DNA of 64,000 nt, taken from the NCBI GenBank assembly GCA_946481095.1, contig CAMLML010000008.1, forward strand, positions 1 to 64,000, written 5' to 3'. Under the pieces are notes generated by a model that was given only the letters and a program-made list of their open reading frames with translations, searched no databases and had not been told where the DNA came from. The DNA comes from an uncultured Cellvibrio sp. (GTDB lineage Bacteria; Pseudomonadota; Gammaproteobacteria; Pseudomonadales; Cellvibrionaceae). Position 1 is the stretch's first letter; every line of letters begins with the position of its first letter. The position numbers and the translations under genes are program-made. Positions 1 to 10,606 of this stretch are shown here, in pieces.

Positions 1-176
1 CTGATTTCAGAAGAGCTTGACGATTTATCTTTTTGCGTTGTAGCTAAGCCATCCTGGTGAGAAGGCTGTTTTACCGTAAGCTCCTGCTCACTATTTTTCC
101 CAGCATCTTTAAAAAAAGCGAAATAGCCAAGTACACTTAGAGACACTATTGAAATGATAAAGATTATTTTTTTCAT
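1..176 (-). CDS. Small membrane-anchored protein, C-terminus cut by window edge
   Basis: The reading frame starts with ATG at 176 and runs off the left end without a stop, giving 58 visible codons. The N-terminus MKKIIFIISIVSLSVLGYF is one hydrophobic segment, either an uncleaved anchor or a signal peptide. A polar tail follows that ends in a run of serines. The start codon overlaps the TGA stop of the upstream 68-residue membrane protein (ATGA), so the two are probably translationally coupled. I do not recognise a family and the function is unknown. Confidence 0.6.
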   Translation of the reverse strand, partial: MKKIIFIISIVSLSVLGYFAFFKDAGKNSEQELTVKQPSHQDGLATTQKDKSSSSSEI

Positions 177-379
177 CTAGACTGATCCTTTTTATCCAAT
201 AGAGGAGCAAAAAAATAAAACAATATCCAAGAAAACCATGAAAGAAAAATGCAGGCAGATATCCACAAAAATTTTTCTTGTCGAGAAACTTTTTTCGACC
301 AATAAATTTCGCATATTGGGACAAACCATATGCCAATTATAAGTATACTCATCGCTATAATATCAAATACATTAGACAT
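173..379 (-). CDS. Small two-helix inner-membrane protein
   Basis: This 68-residue protein has two predicted membrane segments (about residues 5-25 and 38-58) joined by a basic loop (SKKVSRQEK), with a charged C-terminus (DKKDQSR). The layout resembles short PLD-nuclease N-terminal-like membrane proteins, but there is too little sequence to assign it. It overlaps the next gene by ATGA, so the pair is likely a two-gene unit. The function is unknown. Confidence 0.55.
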   Translation of the reverse strand: MSNVFDIIAMSILIIGIWFVPICEIYWSKKVSRQEKFLWISACIFLSWFSWILFYFFAPLLDKKDQSR

Positions 380-462
380 ATAATAACCTCACCAATTAAA
401 CTTTGCTCAACTCGAAGAATTTAATTGAGCAAAGTTCATATAAGAAAATAACTTACCTAAGA

Positions 463-1017
463 TCAAAAGTTATTGTTGCAGTAATCATCTCCAAGCGTTT
501 TATTTACACTACACACTTTTAAACGAGCGGCATTATCAGTAGTGGCAGCCAGATTACATTGTGCTAAAGCATTATCATTGAAAATCACAAAACTGCATGA
601 ATATACTTTATCGGATAAAACTTGCGCAGCATCAAGCTCACACAATAATGATGATGCATTAGAAGCTTGAAGGCACTTATTCTTCGCATCTTTCTGCTCC
701 GCACAAAAAGGAGCTGAAGTAGGATAACCATTATCTTTACAGTATTTCTTCTTTGCTTCTGCTTCTGCTTTTTTAGCGGCAGATTCTGCAGCTTGTTTTG
801 CTGCGTATGCTTCATTACTGTAAGTGGTTGAGTTTGTGGTCATTCCATTGTTGACAGTACTACCCGGCGGCCCAAAAGCACCTAAATTACCTGGGGTATA
901 GTATTCAATACAAGTCCATTGGTTTGGACCCGTTGGATAACAAACTTGATTCCCAGAAAAAGCATTAAAAGACAGGGTGGCCAACAGCAACATAAATCCC
1001 AGTAGATATTTTTTCAT
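463..1017 (-). CDS. Secreted Cys-rich hypothetical protein with Ala/Lys-rich helix
   Basis: This 184-residue protein has a clear Sec signal peptide (MKKYLLGFMLLLATLSFNAFS, cleavage near residue 21). A Gly/Pro/Asn/Thr-rich segment follows. Residues about 70-90 form a highly charged Ala/Glu/Lys helix, possibly a short coiled coil. The C-terminal half holds about ten cysteines, which fits disulfide bonding in the periplasm or outside the cell. It is separated from the genes on either side. I know of no family for it, and its function is unknown. Confidence 0.6.
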   Translation of the reverse strand: MKKYLLGFMLLLATLSFNAFSGNQVCYPTGPNQWTCIEYYTPGNLGAFGPPGSTVNNGMTTNSTTYSNEAYAAKQAAESAAKKAEAEAKKKYCKDNGYPTSAPFCAEQKDAKNKCLQASNASSLLCELDAAQVLSDKVYSCSFVIFNDNALAQCNLAATTDNAARLKVCSVNKTLGDDYCNNNF

Positions 1018-1285
1018 TTATGAAAACTCCAGATTAAAACTATCCCAAAAAACGATTAATAGATTCCAGCACCAGCTTTCACAGCCCAGCAATAGAAATT
1101 TGAAGTGAAATACAACAAGAAAGGAATTTTGCGACAGGATATAGTCTGATCCCTGACTTACTTTCGGATAGGAAGACTACCCCCCCCCGATGACATTTGT
1201 CAATTATTATTTTTGGATTTTATATAACTGCGTGATGAAATTATAAAAAAAACTACGAACCAAGTTTCATTTAATTCTTGAGTTT

Positions 1286-3295
1286 TTATTTACCACACAA
1301 AATTCTACTCAAGGTATTCACCAACCGATTAATCTCTACCGGTTTTGTCAAATAATCAAAGAAATCCGAGTTTTTTCCTTTTTCAATGTCGTATGGCATG
1401 GCATTGGCGGAGAGGCCTATAACGGGAATGTCTTTGGTTGTTGGATCGTTTTTTAATACTTCCAATACTTGATAACCGTCCATGCCCGGTAAGTTGATAT
1501 CGAGAATGATTACATCGAATTTTATACTTCGCGCTTTGTAGACTCCCAAAAATGCTTCTTCAGCAATATCCAGATCCAGCAATGGATATCGTAAAAAAAT
1601 TTGTTGCATCAAACGAATATTACTGTGATTGTCTTCAATGTATAAAACGCGATGTTGCTGCTCCAGAATTAACTGATCCGGATATATTTCATCAAAACGG
1701 GGTAAAGTGACACTTTTATCTTTATTCCAGTCATCTGCCAGCGGTAAATCAATCCAGAAAGTTGAACCTACATTTTCCTGACTGATAAATCCCATGGTGC
1801 CTTCCATCATTTCCACTAATTGTTTGGTAATCACCAAGCCGACACCTGAACCTTCGATAGTAGAATTTTCTGCACTGAGTCGGTTGAACGGTTGAAATAC
1901 TTCTGACTGACGGGCAAGTGGAATTCCCTGGCCTGTGTCTTTGACTTGAATGCGAATTCGATTGTGTTGTGGCTGATGCAAACTGAGTTCTACTTCACCA
2001 CCCACATGATTATATTTAACTGCATTACTCATTAAATTTAATAATGCCTGTTTGATACGAATGTGATCTGCTATTACATAATGTTGATCAAGATCCTGTA
2101 GATGTGTGTGCAATTTTATGGCACGAGCGTCCGCCTGTGGCTGCATCAGCGTGAGGCATTCGGGGATGATACGGGAAAGCAACACGGGCTCAAGTGAAAC
2201 TGTCATGTTGCCGGATTCAATTTTTGCCAAATCCAGAACATCGTTAATTAATTGCAGCAAATGCTCACCCGCTTTTCTGATTTCACGCAGGCTACCTAAC
2301 TGTTCCTCATTAAGATTACCGTCATAGGAAAATAATTGCGTATATCCAAGAATAGCGTTAAGAGGAGTGCGCAATTCATGGCTCATACTTGATAAAAATT
2401 GTGATTTCGCTTTGTTTGCCCGCTCAGCGACTTCTTTTGCCTGAATGACTTTTTCTTCAGCGCGTTTTACTTCTGTAATATCCATATTGCTCCCTGACAT
2501 AACTTCCAAATTTCCATGACTATCAAAAATTGCTTTTCCTCTTGCCCTGACCCAACGAATTTCTCCGTGAACATTTACCAGTCTATATTCAACATCGAAA
2601 GGGGCATGAGTGGTGATGTGATCACTTAATGCGCTGTCGAATTTATACAAATCCTCCGGATAAATATGGGTGCGCCAAACTTTTAATTTATCCTCACCGT
2701 TAGTCACTACATCATCGATATCACTGTATCCCAACAATTCCCAACAACGATGCGAAAAATGAAAGCCGCCACGGTTGGGATACCATTCCCAAATACCGTC
2801 ATTTGATGCTTGTACAATACGGATTTGCCTGGCTTCACTATCGCGCAATGCCGATTCAACTTTTTTGATGTCCGTAATATCAAAATTAATTCCAGACATT
2901 ATATAGGCGTGTCCGGATTCATCGCGCAAAGAATCGGCGCGAACTTGTGTCCAAATGTATTCGCCCTGTTTTGTCCTTATACGATAAGTGATATCGAGTT
3001 GCTTGCCATCGCGCAGATGAACACGCGCCGCATTAATTGCATAATCGCGATCATCCGGATGCATATAACTGATAACTTTATTTGCATCACTGATATCGGC
3101 CAAATCTTCAGGGCCATAACCCAATCTTTCCCAAAAACCACCAGACCACTCAATATGCTGTGTATCCAGATTCCATTCCCAAAAGCCATAACCAGTGCCA
3201 TTAAAAATGCGCTGGAAACGTTTGATTGTGGATCGCAGTAACTCTATGTCATTGCTTTCAACAATACTGCGACTGAAAATAATCGGATCATGCAT
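1286..3295 (-). CDS. PAS-PAS hybrid sensor histidine kinase with C-terminal receiver
   Basis: This is a 669-residue cytoplasmic hybrid kinase. I chose the ATG at 3295 because the longer frame to 3406 needs a TTG and runs through the secF terminator. Two PAS_3-type domains come first (about residues 25-150 and 155-285; each has a GFWEW or GIWEW start and ends in a DIT motif). A HisKA domain follows with an intact H-box (FLSSMSHELRTPLN), then an HATPase with an SNA N-box, DTGQG and GSGVGL, and then a receiver with acceptor Asp in VIILDINLPGMDG and Lys in LTKPV. All catalytic residues are present. There is no membrane segment, so it senses a cytoplasmic signal. No partner regulator is adjacent and the ligand is unknown. 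Confidence 0.88.
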   Translation of the reverse strand: MHDPIIFSRSIVESNDIELLRSTIKRFQRIFNGTGYGFWEWNLDTQHIEWSGGFWERLGYGPEDLADISDANKVISYMHPDDRDYAINAARVHLRDGKQLDITYRIRTKQGEYIWTQVRADSLRDESGHAYIMSGINFDITDIKKVESALRDSEARQIRIVQASNDGIWEWYPNRGGFHFSHRCWELLGYSDIDDVVTNGEDKLKVWRTHIYPEDLYKFDSALSDHITTHAPFDVEYRLVNVHGEIRWVRARGKAIFDSHGNLEVMSGSNMDITEVKRAEEKVIQAKEVAERANKAKSQFLSSMSHELRTPLNAILGYTQLFSYDGNLNEEQLGSLREIRKAGEHLLQLINDVLDLAKIESGNMTVSLEPVLLSRIIPECLTLMQPQADARAIKLHTHLQDLDQHYVIADHIRIKQALLNLMSNAVKYNHVGGEVELSLHQPQHNRIRIQVKDTGQGIPLARQSEVFQPFNRLSAENSTIEGSGVGLVITKQLVEMMEGTMGFISQENVGSTFWIDLPLADDWNKDKSVTLPRFDEIYPDQLILEQQHRVLYIEDNHSNIRLMQQIFLRYPLLDLDIAEEAFLGVYKARSIKFDVIILDINLPGMDGYQVLEVLKNDPTTKDIPVIGLSANAMPYDIEKGKNSDFFDYLTKPVEINRLVNTLSRILCGK

Positions 3296-3390
3296 AGTGG
3301 TAATTCTTATTTTGGTTTTTTGGACTGGATCAGACGATAAACCAATCCTGTTGGCTTGTGAACTCCAGCAATAAATTTTACACCCATAAA

Positions 3391-3418
3391 AACAAAACAG
3401 CGCCAATTGGCGCTGCTA
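3391..3418 (-). terminator. Rho-independent terminator after secDF
   Basis: A perfect palindrome at 3398-3415 (CAGCGCC/GGCGCTG around AATT) is followed on the minus strand by a T-rich tract (GTTTTGTTTTT). It lies just past the secF stop and before the PAS kinase, so it ends the queA-tgt-secDF transcript. Confidence 0.75.
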
Positions 3419-3436
3419 GGAAATCAAATATTGTCA

Positions 3437-4594
3437 TCAAGGCATACTGTCAGCTTCAGAATTTTCAGGAAGCTTCGGCATAAGATCTTCTTTGGTAATT
3501 CCCAATGCCGCCGTAATATTTGCACAAATATAAACTGACGAATATGTACCCACGAGTATGCCTATAATCAATGCCAATGAAAAACCCTGTAGTGTCTCGC
3601 CAGCAATAAAGTAAAGACAAATCAATACTATATAAACAGTCATGGACGTCATTATGGTTCGTCCCAATGTTTGGGTGATTGAAATGTTGATCACTTCATG
3701 CGGATGCATTTTTCTCAACACCCTGAAACTTTCACGAATACGGTCGTAAATAACGATAGTATCGTTAATCGAATAACCGATCAGTGCGAGAATTGCGGCC
3801 AATACGGTTAAATCAAAATCCCATTGAAAAATAGCAAAAACTCCCAATGTGATGACAACGTCATGCACCAAACCAATAATGGCACCAACCGAAAATTTCC
3901 ATTGGAACTGAACTGCAACATATAAAAACACTAAAGCAAATGCAGCGAGCATGCCCAGACCACCTTGGTCACGTAATTCATCGCCAATTTGGGGGCCGAC
4001 GAATTCACTGCTGAGCAACTCGATTTCGGAATCAGTTGCCTTTTCAATAGCGTGAATAATCTGGAACAAGTAAACCGTTTCGATTGGCTTTTCAACAATC
4101 ACCAATAACTTTCCATCACGTGTTTCATAGATAACACGACCGTACTCAGTCGAAAAAACTGCCTTCTGTTGAATAACGTCAGCTGTTGCATTACTGATTA
4201 CCAGCGCACTGGCATAGCCGTCATGTGTACGACCCGGCCTTTCTATCGCATCAAGCGTTATTTGCGGATTGATAGCTGTCAATTGCGCAGCCAATTTCTC
4301 TTTGGCTTTTTCAATCATTTGATCCTGTGTGCGAATCATGACTTCCTGATCAGAACCAAACAAAAGCACCACAGGGTTTTTAATATTTTCCTGAGCCAGC
4401 ACAGACCGAACCTGATCCAGATCAGCTGTTTTATTCAGTTGGATTTCTATCTGGGTTCCGCCTGTAAAATCCAAACCAAAATTCAGACCTTTAACAGCCA
4501 AAGCAACAACAGAAATAACCACAAACAAAATAGATATTGCAGAGGTGTAATGCCTTACACCCATAAAATCAATAATTCGTAATTCCTTAGCCAT
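3437..4594 (-). CDS. secF: Protein translocase subunit SecF
   Basis: SecF is an inner-membrane partner of SecD. The SecDF complex uses the proton motive force to help pull exported proteins through SecYEG. At 385 residues it is longer than E. coli SecF (about 320) because of an extended first periplasmic domain. Membrane segment 1 is near residues 17-37, followed by the family signature GLNFGLDFTGGTQIEI. Five more membrane segments lie between about 205 and 365 and include the SYSINDTIVIYDRIRE region. The gene starts 12 bases after the secD stop, so the two are co-transcribed. Confidence 0.95.
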   Translation of the reverse strand: MAKELRIIDFMGVRHYTSAISILFVVISVVALAVKGLNFGLDFTGGTQIEIQLNKTADLDQVRSVLAQENIKNPVVLLFGSDQEVMIRTQDQMIEKAKEKLAAQLTAINPQITLDAIERPGRTHDGYASALVISNATADVIQQKAVFSTEYGRVIYETRDGKLLVIVEKPIETVYLFQIIHAIEKATDSEIELLSSEFVGPQIGDELRDQGGLGMLAAFALVFLYVAVQFQWKFSVGAIIGLVHDVVITLGVFAIFQWDFDLTVLAAILALIGYSINDTIVIYDRIRESFRVLRKMHPHEVINISITQTLGRTIMTSMTVYIVLICLYFIAGETLQGFSLALIIGILVGTYSSVYICANITAALGITKEDLMPKLPENSEADSMP

Positions 4595-4606
4595 GGTATT
4601 TGTCTC

Positions 4607-6478
4607 TTATATATGAATTTTTTGCAGATTTTTGCGGCCACCATAAACCAGATTGGCGAGCGCACGGCTACAAGTCACAGAGGTATAAAGTGTGGTCAAG
4701 ATTCCTACCATCAAGGTAATGGAAAAACCTTTAATCGGCCCGGTGCCTATGATGAAAAGAATAACACCGATAATCAGGGTAGTTAAATTCGCATCAAGAA
4801 TCGTGATATAGGCTCTTTCATAACCGGAATAAATTGCCTGTTGGGGAGATGCACCATTTTTTAATTCTTCGCGAATACGCGAATGAATCAACACGTTTGC
4901 ATCAACCGCCATACCAATGGTCAATACAATTCCTGCAATACCCGGCAATGTCAGTGTTGCACCAAAAATCGACAATATAGTCATCATCATTAACAAGTTG
5001 ATTGCCAGTGCAATATTGGCAAACAAACCAAACACTTTGTAAACGCCCAACATAAACAACACAACCAAAAAGAATCCCCACAGGGTTGCGTCAACACCTT
5101 TAGCAATATTTTCTGCACCCAATGATGGGCCTATTACCCGCTCTTCCACAAAATGCATGGGAGCTGCCAGGGCACCTGCTCGCAACAACAGCGCCAATTC
5201 CGCAGCTTCACGCTCGTTCAAACCGGTAATTTGGAAACTGGGACCAAAAGCTCCCTGGATGGTCGCTTCATTGATAACTTTCTTTTCAACATACTGGACA
5301 TTTTTTTCAACATCTTCGCCCGCCGCATTTTTGACAATCTCTGTACGGTTTTTGTATTCGATAAACAAAATACCCATAGGACGGCCGATATTTTTATTGG
5401 TGGTGAAATACATTTTGTCACCACCCTGTTTATCCAGATTGATATTAACTGCCGGAGTATTGTCCTGCGTCAATCCGACACGAGCACCACTGACTCTATC
5501 ACCTGTCACAATAATTTGGCGTTCAAGTACTGCATTTCCCCTGCGCGCTTGTTCAACTTCATCTTTACGCTGAAATTCTTCACGATTCATAGTCGGAGTA
5601 TTGGTATCAGCACTCAAACGAAATTCAAGGTTCGCCGTTTTACCAATCACACGTTTTGCTTCTGCCGGATCTTGCACACCGGGCAGTTGCACAATAATGC
5701 GACCACGACCCTGGCGTTGCACAATCGGTTCTGACACACCCAATTCATTGACGCGATTACGCAGAGTCACCAGGTTTTGTTCAATTGCATAATCTTCAAT
5801 TTCTTTAATGCCGACTTCAGTGAAACTGGCAACAAAAGTAAATTCCGTGTCTTCCTGATCAGGTGTAAGGAACTGCAGTTGTTGATAATCAGAGCGTAAT
5901 TCGGATATAGCCTGATCACGTGCTTCCGCTGTTTTAAAACGACCGATAATCTGATTGTCCTTATCATGAGAAATACCGATGTAACGAATTTTTTCCTTGC
6001 GCAACTTTTCTTTCATTTCGTCAGCATTGATTTCCTGACGTTTGGTAATAGCCGATACCGTATCGACCTCCATCAAAAAATGCACACCACCAGCCAAATC
6101 CAAACCCAGCTTCATAGGTTCGGCGTGCAGTGACTGTAGCCAGGCAGGTGTAGTCTGTGCATTCGTCATAGCGACCACAAAACTATCCCCAAGTGATTTT
6201 TGAATTACCTTGCGCGCCAACATTTGTTGATCGCGATTTTTCATGCGCACCAATGCAGTCCTGCCATCAATCACTGCGCCAAAATAATCAATTTCAGCCG
6301 TTTTCAGGGCTGATTCAATTTTGGTTAAATCAGTTTCAGTGACAACCGCGGCTGACGAATGGGTAGAAATCTGCACAGCAGGATCAGGTACATATATGTT
6401 GGGTATGGAATAGATGAACCCGATAACGGTGACCATCACCAACACCAGGTATTTCCACAATGGATATCGATTTAACAT
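4607..6478 (-). CDS. secD: Protein translocase subunit SecD
   Basis: This 623-residue SecD matches the usual length of about 615. It has an N-terminal membrane anchor, the conserved GLDLAGGVHFLMEVD motif, a large periplasmic P1 domain and a C-terminal half with five membrane segments, including the GMAVDANVLIHSRIREEL region linked to proton coupling. It lies between tgt and secF. In most gammaproteobacteria yajC separates tgt from secD. Here only about 80 non-coding bases lie between them, so yajC is absent from this locus. Confidence 0.96.
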   Translation of the reverse strand: MLNRYPLWKYLVLVMVTVIGFIYSIPNIYVPDPAVQISTHSSAAVVTETDLTKIESALKTAEIDYFGAVIDGRTALVRMKNRDQQMLARKVIQKSLGDSFVVAMTNAQTTPAWLQSLHAEPMKLGLDLAGGVHFLMEVDTVSAITKRQEINADEMKEKLRKEKIRYIGISHDKDNQIIGRFKTAEARDQAISELRSDYQQLQFLTPDQEDTEFTFVASFTEVGIKEIEDYAIEQNLVTLRNRVNELGVSEPIVQRQGRGRIIVQLPGVQDPAEAKRVIGKTANLEFRLSADTNTPTMNREEFQRKDEVEQARRGNAVLERQIIVTGDRVSGARVGLTQDNTPAVNINLDKQGGDKMYFTTNKNIGRPMGILFIEYKNRTEIVKNAAGEDVEKNVQYVEKKVINEATIQGAFGPSFQITGLNEREAAELALLLRAGALAAPMHFVEERVIGPSLGAENIAKGVDATLWGFFLVVLFMLGVYKVFGLFANIALAINLLMMMTILSIFGATLTLPGIAGIVLTIGMAVDANVLIHSRIREELKNGASPQQAIYSGYERAYITILDANLTTLIIGVILFIIGTGPIKGFSITLMVGILTTLYTSVTCSRALANLVYGGRKNLQKIHI

Positions 6479-6558
6479 AGTTATTCCTATTATCAGACAC
6501 CCTGTTATCAGGGGCGTAAGCGGGCGGGCATTATAGCCAGATCAAGCAAGCAAACACA

Positions 6559-7819
<1,261 letters not shown>

Positions 7820-7833
<14 letters not shown>

Positions 7834-8923
7834 TTTTTGGAAAATCCAAATCCGCAACCGGATTCCGCGTAATAAACATGGCATCGCCATAACTAAAAAA
7901 TCGGTATTGTTCTTCCACTGCGACTTTATATGCCGCAAAAGTTCGCTGATATCCTGCAAATGCCGACACCAACATTATCAAAGTCGATTCCGGCAAATGA
8001 AAATTGGTGACCAAGGCATCAATCAAACGAAAGTGATAGCCAGGATAAATAAAAATCGCTGTCTCGCCTTGATATGCCTGTAAAACATCGCCTTGTTTGT
8101 TTCCATCCATCCATGAAAAATCCGATCTTTGCGCGGCGGTTTCCAGGCTTCTGACACTGGTAGTCCCCACTGCAATAACACGTTTACCTGCGGCTTTGGT
8201 TGCCATAATTTTTTGACAAACTTCATCCGTAACCGACATCCATTCGCTGTGCATTTTGTGTTCCTGAATATTATCCACGCGCATATTTTGAAAAGTACCT
8301 GCGCCCACATGCAAGGTGACATAAGCAACACCGATACCTTTTTCTTGCAGTAAATTCATGAGTTTTTCATCAAAATGCAAACCCGCTGTCGGAGCCGCAA
8401 CTGCGCCCTGATGTTTGCCATAAACCGTTTGATAACGTTGGCGATCCACTTGTTGATCAGCACGATCAATATAGGGCGGCAATGGCATATGCCCGATTCT
8501 TTCCATGACTTGTAATGCAGTTTCTTCTCCACAAAATTTCCATTCGAACAACGAATCATGACGGGTAATCATTTCGAGCTTGGTGCGTTTGTCATCCAAA
8601 CAAATAACAGATCCCGGTAGCGGCGCTTTGCTGGCTCGCGTATGTGCGAGGACTCTATGGGAATCCAGAATTCGTTCCACCAGAATTTCCACTTGCCCAC
8701 CGGTGATTTTCTGACCAAATAAACGCGCAGGAATCACTTTGGTATCGTTAAACACCAACAAGTCGCCAGGGTTCACCTGCCCTAACAAATCCACAAATTG
8801 CTTATGTTGGATTTCGCCCGTTTGCCCATCCAGACATAAAAGACGGCTTTGTGTACGCTCGGTTGCAGGCGTGAGCGCAATCAACGAATCGGGTAATGAA
8901 TAGAAAAAATCCTGACGCTGCAT
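7820..8923 (-). CDS. queA: S-adenosylmethionine:tRNA ribosyltransferase-isomerase
   Basis: QueA transfers and isomerises the ribosyl group of SAM onto preQ1-tRNA to make epoxyqueuosine. The ATG at 8923 ([16 protein letters not shown]) gives 367 residues against about 356 in E. coli. Upstream in-frame codons overlap the tRNA-Leu gene and are rejected. Conserved family regions include [30 protein letters not shown] and [10 protein letters not shown]. The last residues (KTPSP) and the TAA stop lie inside a palindromic repeat, so the natural C-terminus has probably been replaced by repeat-encoded sequence. Confidence 0.95.
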
Positions 8924-9036
8924 AAGGCAATTTGTGCTGAAAAATAAGGGCGGCAAGGGTAACCGAATTTGCAGCGGGAAAAAACCAACAAATGGTTTGA
9001 CATGGCAGGTTAAATCATTACAATGCCGCCCACATC

Positions 9037-9123
9037 GCCAGTGTGGCGGAATTGGTAGACGCACCGGATTCAAAATCCGGCGCCCTTAAAAGCGTGTCGG
9101 TTCGAGTCCGACCACTGGCACCA
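9037..9123 (+). tRNA. tRNA-Leu (anticodon CAA)
   Basis: The acceptor stem is GCCAGTG/CACTGGC. The D-arm contains AATTGGTAGAC. The anticodon stem CCGGA/TCCGG carries loop TTCAAAA, giving anticodon CAA (reads UUG). A long variable arm is typical of class II tRNA-Leu. The T-arm is GTCGGTTCGAGTCCGAC. Discriminator A is at 9120 and the CCA end is encoded at 9121-9123. Confidence 0.97.
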
Positions 9124-9130
9124 AAACGCT

Positions 9131-9162
9131 AAAAAGCCCGCATTCTTTGCGGGCTTTTTTAT
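9131..9162 (+). terminator. Rho-independent terminator after tRNA-Leu
   Basis: The stem AAAAAGCCCGC/GCGGGCTTTTT with a short loop is followed by a T run, eight bases after the encoded CCA. The A-tract upstream makes it potentially bidirectional. Confidence 0.9.
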
Positions 9163-9240
9163 TTGTGCAGAATTTTTTTGCAAAAATGCTTAAGATGCCC
9201 ACTACAAACAACATCCAATAACGAGCATTTCCCCATCACC

Positions 9241-10137
9241 ATGACCCAAACCAATTGCACACAAGCCATTATGTTTGCGGACGTTTCCGGTAGCTCTGCG
9301 TTATACAAACGCCTTGGCAATGAAGAAGCCAAAGCGATTATTGATGATGCTGTACAGTTCATGACGACGATCACGATTGTGCATGAAGGTAATGTTGTAA
9401 AAACCATCGGTGATGAAATCATGGCGCGCTTCGACACAGCTGACCAAGCCTGTGAAGCAGCAATCGCGATTCAAATGCGCTGCATGCGTGAACCCAAGTT
9501 AAAAAATCTTGGGATTCGTATCGGCATGTCTTTTGGAGATACCTTACTAAGCCCGACAGATGTTTTTGGTGATACGGTTAACGATGCTGCATACGTTGCG
9601 CATATCGCACGCGCGAATCAAATTGTTGTTACCCAATCACTGGTTGATCATCTCGGTCATCCGTTGCAACAAGACTGTCAAATGTTTGATCGGGTCAGCA
9701 TCAAAGGTGAAACAGAAAAAACCGTTATTTATCGAATTGAATGGGAACAAGCCGGTAAAAATAATCGTGCCACTATGGTGATGCCCATTCAGGAACTGAC
9801 AGGTTTTGTTGAAAAATTTCAATTGATACTGGAAGCTCAGGGAAAACAAATTCAGATACTGCCTTCACAAACTCCCTTTAAAATCGGTCGCGATAAAGAG
9901 AAATGTCATTTGATTATCGAAAGTGAATTGGCGTCGCGCGAGCATTGCCATATTGAGTTTCGCCGTGGCAAATATGTATTGATTGATCACTCAACCAATG
10001 GCACTCATGTTAATGCTTACGATCAAACACCGATTTATTTACGCCGTGAAGAATTTCCCCTGCAAGGTGAAGGCAGCATCGGCATAGGCACAATGCCGAA
10101 AAATGACAACCCCTGGGTTATTCGCTACATAGTATGA
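9241..10137 (+). CDS. Class III nucleotidyl cyclase-like domain fused to FHA domain
   Basis: This is a 298-residue soluble protein; the ATG at 9241 directly precedes the domain. Residues about 8-165 are a class III adenylate/guanylate cyclase domain. The metal-binding Asp is D14 (FADVSGS) and D58 (KTIGDEIMA), and adenine-type residues are K54 and D107. The transition-state Arg of the usual VNxAAR motif is replaced by Tyr (VNDAAY, Y118), so activity is uncertain. Residues about 222-298 are an FHA phosphothreonine-binding domain with GR, SREH and STNGT motifs. An RDD membrane protein follows 4 bases later. A role in sensing Ser/Thr phosphorylation is inferred. Confidence 0.85.
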   Translation: MTQTNCTQAIMFADVSGSSALYKRLGNEEAKAIIDDAVQFMTTITIVHEGNVVKTIGDEIMARFDTADQACEAAIAIQMRCMREPKLKNLGIRIGMSFGDTLLSPTDVFGDTVNDAAYVAHIARANQIVVTQSLVDHLGHPLQQDCQMFDRVSIKGETEKTVIYRIEWEQAGKNNRATMVMPIQELTGFVEKFQLILEAQGKQIQILPSQTPFKIGRDKEKCHLIIESELASREHCHIEFRRGKYVLIDHSTNGTHVNAYDQTPIYLRREEFPLQGEGSIGIGTMPKNDNPWVIRYIV

Positions 10138-10141
10138 ACTT

Positions 10142-10606
10142 ATGACTGAAAATACTTATCCTCCTGCCAGTTTATGGCGGCGTTTCGCTGCTATGGTCTA
10201 TGACTTTTTATTGATTATTGCGGTGAGTTTTTTGTATTACGCCATCGCAATTGGCATTAATGTTTTATTCAACGGTGCTCCCGAACAAGGCAAACCAGTG
10301 AATTGGGGTCATTTTAAATTGGTGGTATTTACAGGCTGGATATTAACGCTTGCGGGATTTTTTTGTTTTTTCTGGACACGATCAGGACAAACACTGGGCA
10401 TGAAAACCTGGAACCTGAAAATTTTAAATCAACACAATCAATACCCTGACTATCGACAAGCCTTTTTGCGCTGTGTTATCGCTCCTTTTTCTCTTTTGTG
10501 TTTTGGCATTGGCTACTGGTGGATCTATACCAATCCCGAACGTCAAACATTGCATGACAAATTAAGTAGAACCAAAACTTTGTGGGTTGATATAAACAAT
10601 GAATAA
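10142..10606 (+). CDS. RDD family inner-membrane protein
   Basis: This 154-residue protein has three to four membrane segments and the RDD family pattern. An Arg-containing start (PASLWRRFAAMVYDFLLI) is followed by GQTLGMKTWNLKIL and a C-terminal RQTLHDKLSRTKT. RDD proteins are poorly defined and some are linked to ion transport. It starts 4 bases after the cyclase-FHA gene and overlaps the next gene by 8 bases, so the three genes are probably one transcript. Confidence 0.85.
   Translation: MTENTYPPASLWRRFAAMVYDFLLIIAVSFLYYAIAIGINVLFNGAPEQGKPVNWGHFKLVVFTGWILTLAGFFCFFWTRSGQTLGMKTWNLKILNQHNQYPDYRQAFLRCVIAPFSLLCFGIGYWWIYTNPERQTLHDKLSRTKTLWVDINNE

Noticed and set aside
1180..1188. Run of nine C bases in the gap before the small secreted protein gene, possible phase-variation tract
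   Set aside because: It lies about 165 bases from the nearest start, with no promoter visible around it, and a single short homopolymer is weak evidence.
3296..3406. N-terminal extension of the PAS kinase from a TTG
   Set aside because: It would run through the secF terminator palindrome and adds no recognisable domain; the ATG at 3295 fits better.
8924..9073. Upstream extension of queA as an in-frame open stretch
   Set aside because: It overlaps the complete tRNA-Leu gene on the other strand, and the ATG at 8923 gives the normal QueA N-terminus.
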